Shown: piece after piece, positions 44,737 through 54,009 of the stretch
How the letters are laid out: every line of letters begins with the position of its first letter
Position numbering within the stretch: position 1 is the first letter of the stretch
Origin: Neisseriaceae bacterium
GTDB taxonomy: Bacteria; Pseudomonadota; Gammaproteobacteria; Burkholderiales; UBA11063
Direction: 5' to 3'
Assembly: GCA_947446595.1 (NCBI GenBank)
Contig: CANFGS010000011.1
Location: 1 to 57,407, forward strand
DNA length: 57,407 nt
Program-made: the position numbers and the translations under genes
Notes under the pieces: model-generated
Told to the model about the DNA's origin: nothing
The model's database searches: none
The model's input: only the letters and a program-made list of their open reading frames with translations

Positions 44737-45502
44737 TATCGTCGGTGGCTTTTTGTACGGTATCTGTCAAAGATACCTTTTTCCCATAGCCGATTTTGAA
44801 TATATAATTGAAATAGCTAATTAAAGCGTAAAATAAGAAAAATCCATAGATAACAAAATCAGGGTAGACTATAAGTAAGGTTAATACTAGTAAGAATATT
44901 AATAATACCCGAAAGCGTCCTTTGTGGCGTACGTTAAGCTCTTTGAAACTATAGAATTTTATATTACTAACCATAGATAATGCAGCTATTAGTGTTATTA
45001 ATGTCCCAGTAATAGTAAAAAACATTCCACTAAGATGATATGTAGCACAAATATAGATAAATCCAACTACTAAAGCTCCAGCAGCAGGTGATGGTAAACC
45101 AATAAAATAACGCTTATCTGTAGCATTTAGCATAGTGTTAAACCTAGCTAACCTAAGCCCGGCACAAGCACAATAAATAAAAGCAACTAACCAACCAATT
45201 TTACCAAAGTTATGTAATTGCCAGTTAAATGCAATCACAGCAGGAGCAACTCCAAAGCTAACCATATCAGCAAGACTGTCTAGTTCAGCACCAAATGGAG
45301 ATGAGGTATGAGTTAGACGTGCAACACGACCATCAATACTATCTAAAATCATTGAGAAAAATATAGCAATACCAGCAGCCTCAAAGTTAGCTGATATTGA
45401 TTGAATGATAGCATAAAACCCACAAAACATAGCTCCCAAAGTGAACATGCTAGGAAGTAGATATATGGGTGAACCCTTAGCTCTTGGGTGATTAAATTCC
45501 AT
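44726..45502 (-). CDS. pssA: CDP-diacylglycerol-serine O-phosphatidyltransferase
   Basis: This inner-membrane enzyme makes phosphatidylserine. The CDP-alcohol phosphotransferase signature DGRVARLTHTSSPFGAELDS ending in LADMVSFG stands at about residues 51-75. About seven or eight membrane helices are predicted in 258 aa, as in the B. subtilis-type PssA. It is the last gene of the pyrH-guaA-mrcA-psd-pssA transcript and lies five bases after psd, whose enzyme uses its product. Confidence 0.93.
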   Translation of the reverse strand: MEFNHPRAKGSPIYLLPSMFTLGAMFCGFYAIIQSISANFEAAGIAIFFSMILDSIDGRVARLTHTSSPFGAELDSLADMVSFGVAPAVIAFNWQLHNFGKIGWLVAFIYCACAGLRLARFNTMLNATDKRYFIGLPSPAAGALVVGFIYICATYHLSGMFFTITGTLITLIAALSMVSNIKFYSFKELNVRHKGRFRVLLIFLLVLTLLIVYPDFVIYGFFLFYALISYFNYIFKIGYGKKVSLTDTVQKATDDIMS

Positions 45503-45507
45503 AGTTA

Positions 45508-46155
45508 CTATACCTCTAGTTTAGCAATTATTGTATCACTTGCCGATACTTTTTGCCCAATACTAACCAATACTTTAGTATCAAGTGGTAAATACACATC
45601 TACTCTAGAACCAAAACGAATAAATCCATAACGTTCTCCACGAGATAAAACCTTACCTACACCAGTATAACATAAAATCCTACGTGCAATAAGCCCAGCT
45701 ACTTGAACAACACTAATACTTTGCCCATTAGCAAGTTTTATAACAATACCATTTCTTTCATTCTCAGTTGATGCTTTATCAAAATCAGCATTAACAAATT
45801 TTCCTGGGTTATAACGTAAAAAAGTCACTTCACCGTCAACTGGTGAACGATTGGAATGTACATTGAATACATTCATAAATATACTGATTTTCAAAGCTTC
45901 AATATTTTGATATTCATCATGGGATTTTTCTATACAAATAACGCAACCATCAGCAGGAGCAAGAACAGCATTAGCTTCACTTGAAATCTCACGTTTAGGA
46001 TCTCTAAAGAATTGAATTATAAAAACCGATATTAGTATAAATGGTAATGATATCCAAAAATTACCTAGATACCAAACTAATGTTGTAATCAATACACTAA
46101 TTATGATAAAAGGCCATCCTTCTTTCGCTAGTATAGGGTGAGGGTAATATTTCAT
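45508..46155 (-). CDS. psd: phosphatidylserine decarboxylase proenzyme
   Basis: It converts phosphatidylserine to phosphatidylethanolamine. The 215-aa short form has two N-terminal membrane helices and the self-cleavage site in [15 protein letters not shown], where the Ser of GS (about 181-182) becomes the pyruvoyl group. LAPADGCVI and [16 protein letters not shown] are typical of this short Psd type. The upstream mrcA gene ends nine bases before it. Confidence 0.94.
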   Translation of the reverse strand: MKYYPHPILAKEGWPFIIISVLITTLVWYLGNFWISLPFILISVFIIQFFRDPKREISSEANAVLAPADGCVICIEKSHDEYQNIEALKISIFMNVFNVHSNRSPVDGEVTFLRYNPGKFVNADFDKASTENERNGIVIKLANGQSISVVQVAGLIARRILCYTGVGKVLSRGERYGFIRFGSRVDVYLPLDTKVLVSIGQKVSASDTIIAKLEV

Positions 46156-46164
46156 TTTAACTCC

Positions 46165-48615
46165 TTAATTGTCAATATGTTGAATAAGATCATCAATAGT
46201 TGATGATTTGTGTGTTGTTGATTCAGAAACCTGAGGTGTACTAGAGTTTTTATTAGAAGATTCTGCTATTTGTGCACTTGCAATTGAATATATATGTGTT
46301 GCTTGTGACTCTTCTTCATGGCTAGGCTCAGGCATGGTAGGAGTATCTGAAGGCTCTGGAACTGGTGTTGCTGCACTAGTTGGAGCTGAACCATCATATT
46401 CATACTCATCATTGCCTTTCCATGTCTCATTATGTAGTACCTTTATCCCTTGAGGCATAGGTAGAGAAGTTTCAGGCATACCATTTAGAGCTTGACGCAT
46501 AAAGTTTATCCAAATTGGTAGTGCCAAGGTAGCGCCAAATTCATGTGATCCTAGGCTTTTAGGTTGGTCATATCCCATCCAAACAACAGCTAATAAATTT
46601 GGTGTATAACCATTAAACCATACATCCTTAGCATCGTTGGTCGTACCAGTTTTACCTGCTATATCATTACGTTTTAATTCACGATAAGAACGAGCACCAG
46701 TACCGTAACGAGCCACATCTTGTAAAATACTATTCATAATAAAAGCATTTCTAGGATCAATTACTGGTGGGTTTTTGTGTATATCTATAGAATCAGTTTT
46801 GGCTATTACATTACCTTTATTATCGCTTATGGTTTTAATTAAATATGGTGTTACTAAATATCCACCATTAGCAAATACTGCATAAGCTTGTGCCATTTGC
46901 ATAGGGGTAACTTCACTTGCACCAAGAGCAAGTGTTAGATATGGTTGGAATTGAGATTTATTAAAACCAAATTTTGTTATATAGTCAATCGCATATTGAG
47001 GGCTTATTTGATTTAACATTTTAATAGTTACTATATTAACTGACATGGTTAGTGCTTGTCTTAAAGTAATAGAGCCTAAAAATTTGCTATCATCATTTTT
47101 TGGGCACCATTGACCACCACCATCACCACCACTAGGGTAGCAAATCTCACTATCTTCAATCACAGTATTGGGAGATAATCCTTTGTCTAGTGCTGCTGAG
47201 TAAATAAAAGGTTTAAATCCAGATCCAGGTTGTCTCATGGCTTGAGTAATATGGTTATAGTTATTATGTGTAAAATCAAACCCACCTATTATTGTCTTTA
47301 TTGCTCCATCATTGGGGTTGATTGCAACTAAGGCACCTTCTACACTTGGCATTTGAGTAATTACCCATTTTCCATCAACATTTCTAACTCTTATTACAGA
47401 TCCACGTGTAATTTGTTTATTCCCACCTGAGTTTATAAATTTACGCACAAAATCAAGCTCTTTGCCTTTAAACTCTATTTGATTGCCATTACGGATTTTG
47501 ACTTTGATAGTGTCTTTATTTACGTCTGTAACTATAGCAGCACGTAGATCTCCAAAATCAGATAATGAATCAAAAGATGACATCATTACTCTATTAGTAA
47601 TTTGGTCGTTATCGGCATCTTTAAGGTTTAGCTGTTGTTCTGCACCTTTGTACCCATGTGAAGTGTCATAATCTAGCACACCATTTCTAAGTGAGTTATA
47701 TGCTGATTGTTGCATTTTACTATCAATAGTAGTATATACCTTAAAACCATTAGTATATATATCATCACCATATTTATCATACATCATTTGGCGTACCATT
47801 TCAGCAGCATAACCCCCAGCATCAGTTGCATCTTTATTGGTGCCTTTGGAAACTTCGATTGGTTCATTTATGGCTTCAGTATATTGCTTTTCAGTAATTA
47901 GACGATTAGCCTTCATACGCCCAAGTACATACATTTCTCGATCATGAGAGCGGCTCTTATTAACTACTGGGTTATAAGCTGACGGAGCTTTTGGTAATCC
48001 AGCTAAAACTGCGTATTGAGCTATAGATAGTTGATCTAATGACTTACCAAAATACGATAGGGCAGCTTCGCCAAAACCATAGGAGCGTTGTCCTAAGTAG
48101 ATCTGATTAATATATAATTCTAATATTTGATCTTTAGTTAATGATTTTTCCATTTTATAAGATAAAAGTACTTCATTAAATTTCCTTGAGTATGTTTTTT
48201 GTGACGTTAAAAAGAAATTACGTGCTAATTGCATGGTTATGGTACTAGCACCAGATTGTTTACGACCTGATATTATATTTAGTCCCAAAGCTCGAATAAC
48301 ACCAATATAATCAATACCGCCATGCTCGTAAAAACGTTCATCTTCAGCAGATAAAATAGCATTAATTAACATTTTGGGAGTGTTTTTAAAACTAGTAAAA
48401 ACCCGATGTTCTTCACCAAATTGACCAAGTACTACTCCATCACTAGAATATACTTGAAGTGGCAGTTTGGGTTGATAGTTTTGGAGTTCTCCCATACTTG
48501 GTAGACGAGGGTATGTAACAACAACCATAATAAATAAAATACCAGCGGTAGCTACAGATAGCCCAAATACCAGAATAATTAGCTTTAGTATAATACTTGG
48601 TTTTTTGTCAGCCAT
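46165..48615 (-). CDS. mrcA: bifunctional penicillin-binding protein 1A
   Basis: This class A PBP polymerises and cross-links peptidoglycan. A cytoplasmic tail and one membrane helix precede the GT51 domain (ILSAEDERFYEHGGIDYIG, GASTITMQLARNFF). An OB-like insert follows (about 300-400). The transpeptidase motifs are SGFK (in RQPGSGFKPFIY), SVN and KTGTTNDAKDVWF. A Pro/Ser/Thr-rich tail of about 90 residues ends the protein. ATG 48615 (816 aa) lies just past the guaA stop; a longer start at 48627 would overlap guaA. Confidence 0.95.
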   Translation of the reverse strand: MADKKPSIILKLIILVFGLSVATAGILFIMVVVTYPRLPSMGELQNYQPKLPLQVYSSDGVVLGQFGEEHRVFTSFKNTPKMLINAILSAEDERFYEHGGIDYIGVIRALGLNIISGRKQSGASTITMQLARNFFLTSQKTYSRKFNEVLLSYKMEKSLTKDQILELYINQIYLGQRSYGFGEAALSYFGKSLDQLSIAQYAVLAGLPKAPSAYNPVVNKSRSHDREMYVLGRMKANRLITEKQYTEAINEPIEVSKGTNKDATDAGGYAAEMVRQMMYDKYGDDIYTNGFKVYTTIDSKMQQSAYNSLRNGVLDYDTSHGYKGAEQQLNLKDADNDQITNRVMMSSFDSLSDFGDLRAAIVTDVNKDTIKVKIRNGNQIEFKGKELDFVRKFINSGGNKQITRGSVIRVRNVDGKWVITQMPSVEGALVAINPNDGAIKTIIGGFDFTHNNYNHITQAMRQPGSGFKPFIYSAALDKGLSPNTVIEDSEICYPSGGDGGGQWCPKNDDSKFLGSITLRQALTMSVNIVTIKMLNQISPQYAIDYITKFGFNKSQFQPYLTLALGASEVTPMQMAQAYAVFANGGYLVTPYLIKTISDNKGNVIAKTDSIDIHKNPPVIDPRNAFIMNSILQDVARYGTGARSYRELKRNDIAGKTGTTNDAKDVWFNGYTPNLLAVVWMGYDQPKSLGSHEFGATLALPIWINFMRQALNGMPETSLPMPQGIKVLHNETWKGNDEYEYDGSAPTSAATPVPEPSDTPTMPEPSHEEESQATHIYSIASAQIAESSNKNSSTPQVSESTTHKSSTIDDLIQHIDN

Positions 48616-48617
48616 AT

Positions 48618-50168
48618 TTATTCCCATTCTATAGTTGCAGGAGGTTTTCCTGAAATATCATAAACAACTCGATTAATGCCCTTAACCTCGTTGATAATTC
48701 GATTAGCAACCATTGTTATAAATGTAAATGGTAGATTAGCAACACTTGCAGTCATAAAGTCATTGGTTTCAACAGCTCTAAGTGCAACTACATAATCATA
48801 AGTTCTACCATCGCCCATAACACCAACTGATTTCACTGGTAAAAATACCGCAAAAGCTTGAGATGTCTTTGAGTATAAGTCAGCTTTACGTAGCTCTTCA
48901 ATAAATATAGCATCAGCTTTTTGTAGTAATTCTACATACTCACTTTTGACTTCACCTAAAATTCTAACACAAAGCCCAGGTCCTGGGAATGGGTGCCTAA
49001 AAATCATTTCATGAGGTAGTCCTAAACTAAGTCCCAAAGCTCTTACTTCATCTTTAAATAATTCACGTAGTGGCTCTAGTAGTTGTAGGTGTAGCGATTC
49101 TGGTAGTCCGCCTACATTATGGTGTGATTTAATAGTATGGGCTTTATTACTTCCAGCCGATTCTATTACATCAGGATAGATAGTTCCTTGAGCTAACCAT
49201 TTGGCATCAGAGAGTTTTCCAGCTTCTCTTTGGAATATCTCAACAAATAAACGTCCGACTATTTTTCGTTTTTGTTCTGGATCAGTAACCCCTGCTAGGT
49301 TGTTATAAAATTCTTCTTTAGCATCTATCTTAATTAAATTTAATCCCATATGCTTTTGGTAAGTACTCATTACTTGTTCAGCTTCTTGGTATCTTAATAG
49401 TCCATTATCAACAAAAATACAGATTAAGTTTTTACCAATTGCTTTATCTATCATTACCGCAGCAACTGAGCTATCAACTCCACCTGACAAGGCCAAAATA
49501 ACTTTATCTTTTCCAACTTTTTGTTTGATTGCATTAATTGCAATATCTGCATAATTTGGCATAGTCCAATTAGCAGTGCATTTAGCTATTTCTATAACAA
49601 AACGGCGAAGTAATTCAGTACCTTGTTTTGTGTGAGTAACTTCTGGGTGAAATTGCACTCCATAAAAGTTACGCGTTTCATCAGCCATAGCAGCAATAGG
49701 GCATGACTCATTGGATGCGATAACCCTAAATCCAGAGGGTAATGTTGTTACCTTGTCGCCATGACTCATCCATACCTGCATAAACGGTTCTCTGTTTTTA
49801 TCGCCATCTATTATGCCTGATAATAATTTTGATTGGCAGTTAAAAATTTCGGCATAGCCAAATTCACGACTATCAGAGCCTGTAACCACACCACCTAGAG
49901 TACTTGCCATTATTTGCATACCATAGCAAATACCAAGTATAGGAATATTTAGTTTGAAAATAGATTCATTTACTTTAAGAGTATCTGTTGCATAAACCGA
50001 ATTTGGTCCACCAGATAAAATAATCCCACGCGGGTTGTATTTCTTAATAAAGTCTTCACTTACATCACAAGGGTGAATCTCACAATATACATTTAATTCC
50101 CTAACTCTTCTTGCTATTAATTGGGTTACTTGTGAACCAAAGTCTAAGATTAATATTTTATCATACAT
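48618..50168 (-). CDS. guaA: GMP synthase (glutamine-hydrolysing)
   Basis: It aminates XMP to GMP. The amidotransferase half has [10 protein letters not shown] with the nucleophile Cys (about 82) and FHPEVTHT. The ATP-pyrophosphatase P-loop is [13 protein letters not shown] (about 225-237), and the C-terminal dimerisation half ends PPATIEWE. The 516 aa fit the family (E. coli 525). The start overlaps the pyrH stop by 8 bp. Confidence 0.97.
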   Translation of the reverse strand: MYDKILILDFGSQVTQLIARRVRELNVYCEIHPCDVSEDFIKKYNPRGIILSGGPNSVYATDTLKVNESIFKLNIPILGICYGMQIMASTLGGVVTGSDSREFGYAEIFNCQSKLLSGIIDGDKNREPFMQVWMSHGDKVTTLPSGFRVIASNESCPIAAMADETRNFYGVQFHPEVTHTKQGTELLRRFVIEIAKCTANWTMPNYADIAINAIKQKVGKDKVILALSGGVDSSVAAVMIDKAIGKNLICIFVDNGLLRYQEAEQVMSTYQKHMGLNLIKIDAKEEFYNNLAGVTDPEQKRKIVGRLFVEIFQREAGKLSDAKWLAQGTIYPDVIESAGSNKAHTIKSHHNVGGLPESLHLQLLEPLRELFKDEVRALGLSLGLPHEMIFRHPFPGPGLCVRILGEVKSEYVELLQKADAIFIEELRKADLYSKTSQAFAVFLPVKSVGVMGDGRTYDYVVALRAVETNDFMTASVANLPFTFITMVANRIINEVKGINRVVYDISGKPPATIEWE

Positions 50169-50880
50169 GGATTAGAGTTCCTTGTGTTTGTCCGAGAACT
50201 GAATCAAGCAAACTATTTACTTTGAATATATTACAAACATCAATGTTTACTTTATGAGTACGACATAGGTCGAAAGCTGACATATCCATCACTTTTAGGT
50301 TTTGTTTTATTGCCTCATCAAAAGAAATGTTGTAATATTTAGTAGCTGTTAAATTTACTTTTGGGTCAGAGTCGTAGACCCCATCTACTTTAGTAGCTTT
50401 TATCAGTATTTCTGCATTCATTTCTATTGCTCGAAGAGCTGCGGTGCTATCAGTTGTAAAAAAAGGGTTTCCAATGCCACCAGCAAAGATAATTACATTT
50501 CCAGACTCGAGGCGACTAATCATACTATCATGATTATAGCCTTTTACCATATTGGTAATTGCGAGTGCTGAGTATAATTTAGATTCAATTCCAGCATTAG
50601 TTAAAAAATCTTTAAGTGCGATACCGTTCATAACTGTAGCAAGCATACCCATAGCATCAGCATTTGCTCTATTAAGTCCTAATTCAGATCCATTGATACC
50701 ACGAAATATATTACCACCACCAATAACAATACCAAGTTTTACTCCAAGGTCAACTACTTGCTTTATCTGAGTGATGATAGCATCAACCGTTGCCTTGTCA
50801 AACATTGTATCTTGCTCTCCCATTAAAGCTTCGCCAGATAATTTGAGAAGAACACGTTTATATTTTACTGTTTGCTGCAT
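50161..50880 (-). CDS. pyrH: UMP kinase
   Basis: It phosphorylates UMP to UDP and so follows directly on the pathway encoded at 384-9147. The amino-acid-kinase motifs [15 protein letters not shown] (about 7-21), [10 protein letters not shown] and [13 protein letters not shown] are intact in 239 aa. Usually pyrH lies beside tsf and frr; here it leads a guaA-mrcA-psd-pssA operon. AGGTG before the ATG and an extended -10 at 50913-50921 mark the operon start. Confidence 0.96.
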   Translation of the reverse strand: MQQTVKYKRVLLKLSGEALMGEQDTMFDKATVDAIITQIKQVVDLGVKLGIVIGGGNIFRGINGSELGLNRANADAMGMLATVMNGIALKDFLTNAGIESKLYSALAITNMVKGYNHDSMISRLESGNVIIFAGGIGNPFFTTDSTAALRAIEMNAEILIKATKVDGVYDSDPKVNLTATKYYNISFDEAIKQNLKVMDMSAFDLCRTHKVNIDVCNIFKVNSLLDSVLGQTQGTLIHV

Positions 50881-50912
50881 TTGACACCTATTATATAGTA
50901 ATTAATATCGAT

Positions 50913-50921
50913 ATTATAGCA
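50913..50921 (-). promoter_or_regulatory. extended -10 promoter of the pyrH operon
   Basis: The minus strand reads TGCTATAAT, an exact extended -10, 33 bp upstream of the pyrH ATG. Confidence 0.6.
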
Positions 50922-50924
50922 AAA

Positions 50925-52172
50925 TTAAGATTTGTACACGCGATTAATCATTAGTGGAGTTATCACTGAAGTAATTATTACCATCATTAATATCGCGGTA
51001 AATATGGTATTATCAATTAGTTGGAGTTTCAATCCGGCGAGAGCAAAAATTACTCCAATCTCACCGCGTGGTACCATGCCAAAACCAATTAACCAGCGAT
51101 TGAAGTCTCTAGGTAATATTATTCCAGCAAGGCTTTTACTTATTATGGCAAAAAAGCTAATTGTAACTGCGAGCTTTAAAGTTTCCATATTAAGAGCATT
51201 TATAATATCAATTTGCATACCAGCATAAATAAAAAATATTGGGGTCATTATCCGTCCAAGAGGGGATATTAAATGTATTATATTGCTATTACTATCATCA
51301 AGATATATCTGTGATTTACTTTGACGAGAGATGGTAGCATATTTTACGAAGTATTTTTCTTTAATTAGTAATCCCGCCATAAAAGCACCAATAATAGATG
51401 CTAGCCCAATAACTTCAGCATACCATGAAAGAAATAAGCAAAACACCACCATAGTTAGCGTCAGCATTTCATCTTTAATACTAATTTTACTAATTAATTT
51501 ATCAATTGTAAAAGGTAGTACATATATACCTAAGAAAGTACTGATAATAAAAAACGCTGCTACAGTTGATAGTATAATAAGTATTTCATTTATATTAATA
51601 TTTCCACCTAGTGAAAAAGCGCTAATTATTGATAAAAGTATTAAACCAACAATATCGTCAATAATAGAAGCACAAAGTACTATCTGACAGGATTTATTTT
51701 TGATAATTCCCATATCTTTAAATACGCTAACTGAGATTCCTGTTGAAGTAACTGCTAGGACTGAAGCTATAAATAGTGAAAATGAAGTACTAGGCTTTGA
51801 GATTATTAGTGGTGCAAGTACATAAAACCCTAGTAAAAAAGGGATTATAACACCAGTTGTTGCAACTATTATTGCATGGCGTCCTGATTTTTTGATTTCT
51901 TTAATATCAGACTCTAAGCCAATTTCAAATAAAAGAAAAATACTACCAATTTGTGCTAGAAACTCTAAAGTATGATTACTTGTTATTTGCTTAAAAACCC
52001 CAATATTATAATGTGCCAAAATTCCTATAATAGAGCCAATTAGGATTTGCCCAAGTACTACGGGTTGCTTTAGTTTATTTATAGACAAGGCGAGTATCGC
52101 AAAAATAAGTGTAAAAATCAAATAAAGTAGTAAATCACTTGACTCAGATTGGTGTAATAATGAAGTTAACAT
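50925..52172 (-). CDS. cation/proton antiporter, CPA2 (KefB/NapA-like) family
   Basis: A 415-residue protein with about 12-13 membrane helices. LGQILIGSIIGILAHYNIG, the FLLFEIGLESDI segment and SIIDDIVGLILLSI (the Asp-Asp ion site, about 169-182) place it in CPA2. It has no cytosolic TrkA domain and no glutathione-binding region, so a Na+/H+ role is more likely than Kef-type K+ efflux. It overlaps tatC by 7 bp, at the end of the tat transcript. Confidence 0.85.
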   Translation of the reverse strand: MLTSLLHQSESSDLLLYLIFTLIFAILALSINKLKQPVVLGQILIGSIIGILAHYNIGVFKQITSNHTLEFLAQIGSIFLLFEIGLESDIKEIKKSGRHAIIVATTGVIIPFLLGFYVLAPLIISKPSTSFSLFIASVLAVTSTGISVSVFKDMGIIKNKSCQIVLCASIIDDIVGLILLSIISAFSLGGNININEILIILSTVAAFFIISTFLGIYVLPFTIDKLISKISIKDEMLTLTMVVFCLFLSWYAEVIGLASIIGAFMAGLLIKEKYFVKYATISRQSKSQIYLDDSNSNIIHLISPLGRIMTPIFFIYAGMQIDIINALNMETLKLAVTISFFAIISKSLAGIILPRDFNRWLIGFGMVPRGEIGVIFALAGLKLQLIDNTIFTAILMMVIITSVITPLMINRVYKS

Positions 52173-52888
52173 ATTTTATCCTTATGAATGGTTAGCCTTG
52201 AGAGTAATATTCCAATTTCGTATAGTAGGTATAGTGGTATAGCTAGCATGATTTGCGATATTATATCCGGCGGAGTTACAATTGCTGCAATAATAAATAC
52301 AGCTACAAACATATATTTACGTAAGCTAATCATTTTTTTATATGTAACTATCTTAAAATAAATTAATAAATAGATAATAATTGGCATTTGAAATGCTATA
52401 CCAAAAATAATGAATAAACTAAGCACTAAATCAAGGTATTTATTAATATCGGTGAGCATTGCTATATCTGGAGCTTTGATTTTAGTTATAAAATTAAATA
52501 AAGTTGGTAAGACTATATAAAAACAAAAAGCCATACCAAGTATAAACAAGAATAAAACTGATATAACAGTAATTAACATTAATTTTTTCTCATTGCGATA
52601 TAAGGCTGGTGTTATAAACCGCCATATTTGATAAATAGTATTGGGTAATGAGATAAATAATGTAATTATCATAGTTAGCTTTAGTGGGACAAAAAAAGGA
52701 GATGTCACATCTGTAGCAATTAAATGAGAGCCTACTGGTAGATATGTTAAAAGTGGTTTGGCAAGAGCATCATATATATTATTTGAAAAATGAAATAATG
52801 GAAGAAATACCACTAAATAACCAATAAGTATATATATAAAGCGTCGTCGCAATTCAACTAGATGTGAAATAATATTACCTTCATTCAT
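52166..52888 (-). CDS. tatC: Sec-independent (twin-arginine) translocase subunit TatC
   Basis: TatC is the signal-peptide receptor of the twin-arginine translocase. The N-terminal helix start with ISHLVELRRRFIYILIGY (about 7-24), FFVPLKLTMIITLFISLP and the LPTLFNFITKI loop are typical, with six helices in 240 aa. It is five bases downstream of tatB. Confidence 0.95.
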   Translation of the reverse strand: MNEGNIISHLVELRRRFIYILIGYLVVFLPLFHFSNNIYDALAKPLLTYLPVGSHLIATDVTSPFFVPLKLTMIITLFISLPNTIYQIWRFITPALYRNEKKLMLITVISVLFLFILGMAFCFYIVLPTLFNFITKIKAPDIAMLTDINKYLDLVLSLFIIFGIAFQMPIIIYLLIYFKIVTYKKMISLRKYMFVAVFIIAAIVTPPDIISQIMLAIPLYLLYEIGILLSRLTIHKDKIC

Positions 52889-52893
52889 TTTCT

Positions 52894-53220
52894 TTAAAAT
52901 AACTCTGGATCTTTGTCAAATTCAAGTTCAGGTTGTATTGGTTCATTTATATAGCCGGTATTTGGTATATCAATTAATTCATTTGTTAGAATGTTATTCT
53001 TGATTTGTTGATAGCCATCAATTAGAAGGTTTTTGGTGTTATTTAATTCATTAAAACCACTTTGTTGATATACTTCCTGTTTAAGATTGCTCGCAAAATG
53101 TCTAAATGCTATAATAAACTTACGGATTTTAATTACAATATCAGGCAACTGTTTGGGGCCTAGCACCAAAAGTGCTATTATTAAAATAAGTATGATTTCA
53201 CTAAAACTAATGCCGAACAT
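52894..53220 (-). CDS. tatB: twin-arginine translocase subunit TatB
   Basis: A single-helix protein, 108 aa: N-terminal membrane helix ISFSEIILILIIALLVLGPK, the Gly-Pro hinge, then a long amphipathic helix (LPDIVIKIRKFIIAFRHFAS) and a polar tail. The Glu in helix one and the GPK hinge are the TatB hallmarks. It is separated from tatA by 175 bp filled with palindromic repeats. Confidence 0.92.
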   Translation of the reverse strand: MFGISFSEIILILIIALLVLGPKQLPDIVIKIRKFIIAFRHFASNLKQEVYQQSGFNELNNTKNLLIDGYQQIKNNILTNELIDIPNTGYINEPIQPELEFDKDPELF

Positions 53221-53246
53221 TTTTTATTTCCTATAAATAATTTTTA

Positions 53247-53363
53247 CGTCACCCCAGAATCTGGATGCCATCCCAGCATAGGCTGGGACATCATGCCCAA
53301 GTAGTACAAGAGCATGGATCCCAAACTCTATCCAAACAGCAAATTATTCTTGTTTGGGATGAC
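53247..53363. repeat. dispersed palindromic repeats, copies 6a (53247-53297, minus) and 6b (53310-53363, plus)
   Basis: Copy 6a reads CGTCACCCCAG through CATCATGCCC on the plus strand and contains ATCCCAGCATAGGCTGGGA, a hairpin. Copy 6b is a long-form unit starting GCATGGATCCCAAAC and ending GTTTGGGATGAC with AAACAGCAAATT inside. They face each other inside the tatA-tatB gap of the tat operon. Confidence 0.75.
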
Positions 53364-53395
53364 AAAAAAAGATATTTGGGTGTTGTGGAATGAAG

Positions 53396-53548
53396 TTATT
53401 TCTCGTCTTTATCATTGTTAATTGATTTTTTGAAGTTTTTAATAGCTTCACCCAAATCTTGTCCCAAAGTCTTTAATTTACTAGTACCGAATATCAATAC
53501 TACAATAACTAAAACTAATAACCAGTGCCATATACTAAAACTTCCCAT
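53396..53548 (-). CDS. tatA: twin-arginine translocase subunit TatA
   Basis: A 50-residue protein. The frame reads [20 protein letters not shown], then [20 protein letters not shown], then a charged tail. This is the TatA plan: a short N-terminal helix, the FG hinge and the amphipathic helix KLxxLGxDLGxAIxxFK. It is shorter than E. coli TatA because the tail is brief. GGGGTAAA upstream is the ribosome site, and the hit gene ends four bases before the start. TatA is expected to form the pore with TatBC. Confidence 0.93.
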   Translation of the reverse strand: MGSFSIWHWLLVLVIVVLIFGTSKLKTLGQDLGEAIKNFKKSINNDKDEK

Positions 53549-53552
53549 TATT

Positions 53553-53876
53553 TTACCCCTTATAACCTAAAACATGCACGTGTAAATGAAAAACCTCTTG
53601 TCCGCCATTGACACCAGTATTAATTTGTACTTTATAACCAGATTTTAGACCTAAAGATATTGCCAATTCATTGGCTTTTAGTATTATTTTACCCATAAGC
53701 TGTTGATGATTATTTTGTAATAAAAGCATTGATTCAATATGAGTTTTTGGAATTATCATAAAATGCACTTCTGCCTTAGGGTTTACATCATAAAAAGCAA
53801 GTATTTCATCATCCTCAAAAATGATTTTAGCAGGAATTAACTTAGCTATTATTTTACAAAAAATACATTCTGACAT
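53553..53876 (-). CDS. HIT-family nucleotide hydrolase
   Basis: A 107-aa histidine-triad protein (HINT type) that hydrolyses nucleoside phosphoramidates. [17 protein letters not shown] is the N-terminal start and FHLHVHVLG holds the triad. The hit-tatA order is typical of betaproteobacteria. AGGAGCGC upstream of the ATG is the ribosome site. It leads the hit-tatA-tatB-tatC-antiporter transcript. Confidence 0.94.
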   Translation of the reverse strand: MSECIFCKIIAKLIPAKIIFEDDEILAFYDVNPKAEVHFMIIPKTHIESMLLLQNNHQQLMGKIILKANELAISLGLKSGYKVQINTGVNGGQEVFHLHVHVLGYKG

Positions 53877-53928
53877 TAAGCGCTCCTAAAAAACTATCAT
53901 TTACCACTTATTTTAAGTACAAGCTTTA

Positions 53929-53937
53929 TGCTATAAT
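53929..53937 (+). promoter_or_regulatory. extended -10 promoter for the DUF945 gene
   Basis: TGCTATAAT on the plus strand, about 73 bp before ATG 54010, in the divergent gap with the hit gene. Confidence 0.5.
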
Positions 53938-54009
53938 CATGGCAATATATAGTATTATAAATCAATTTTTTATAATTGTGTGGGTTTCGGATGTTAAGGA
54001 TTGTTCTTT

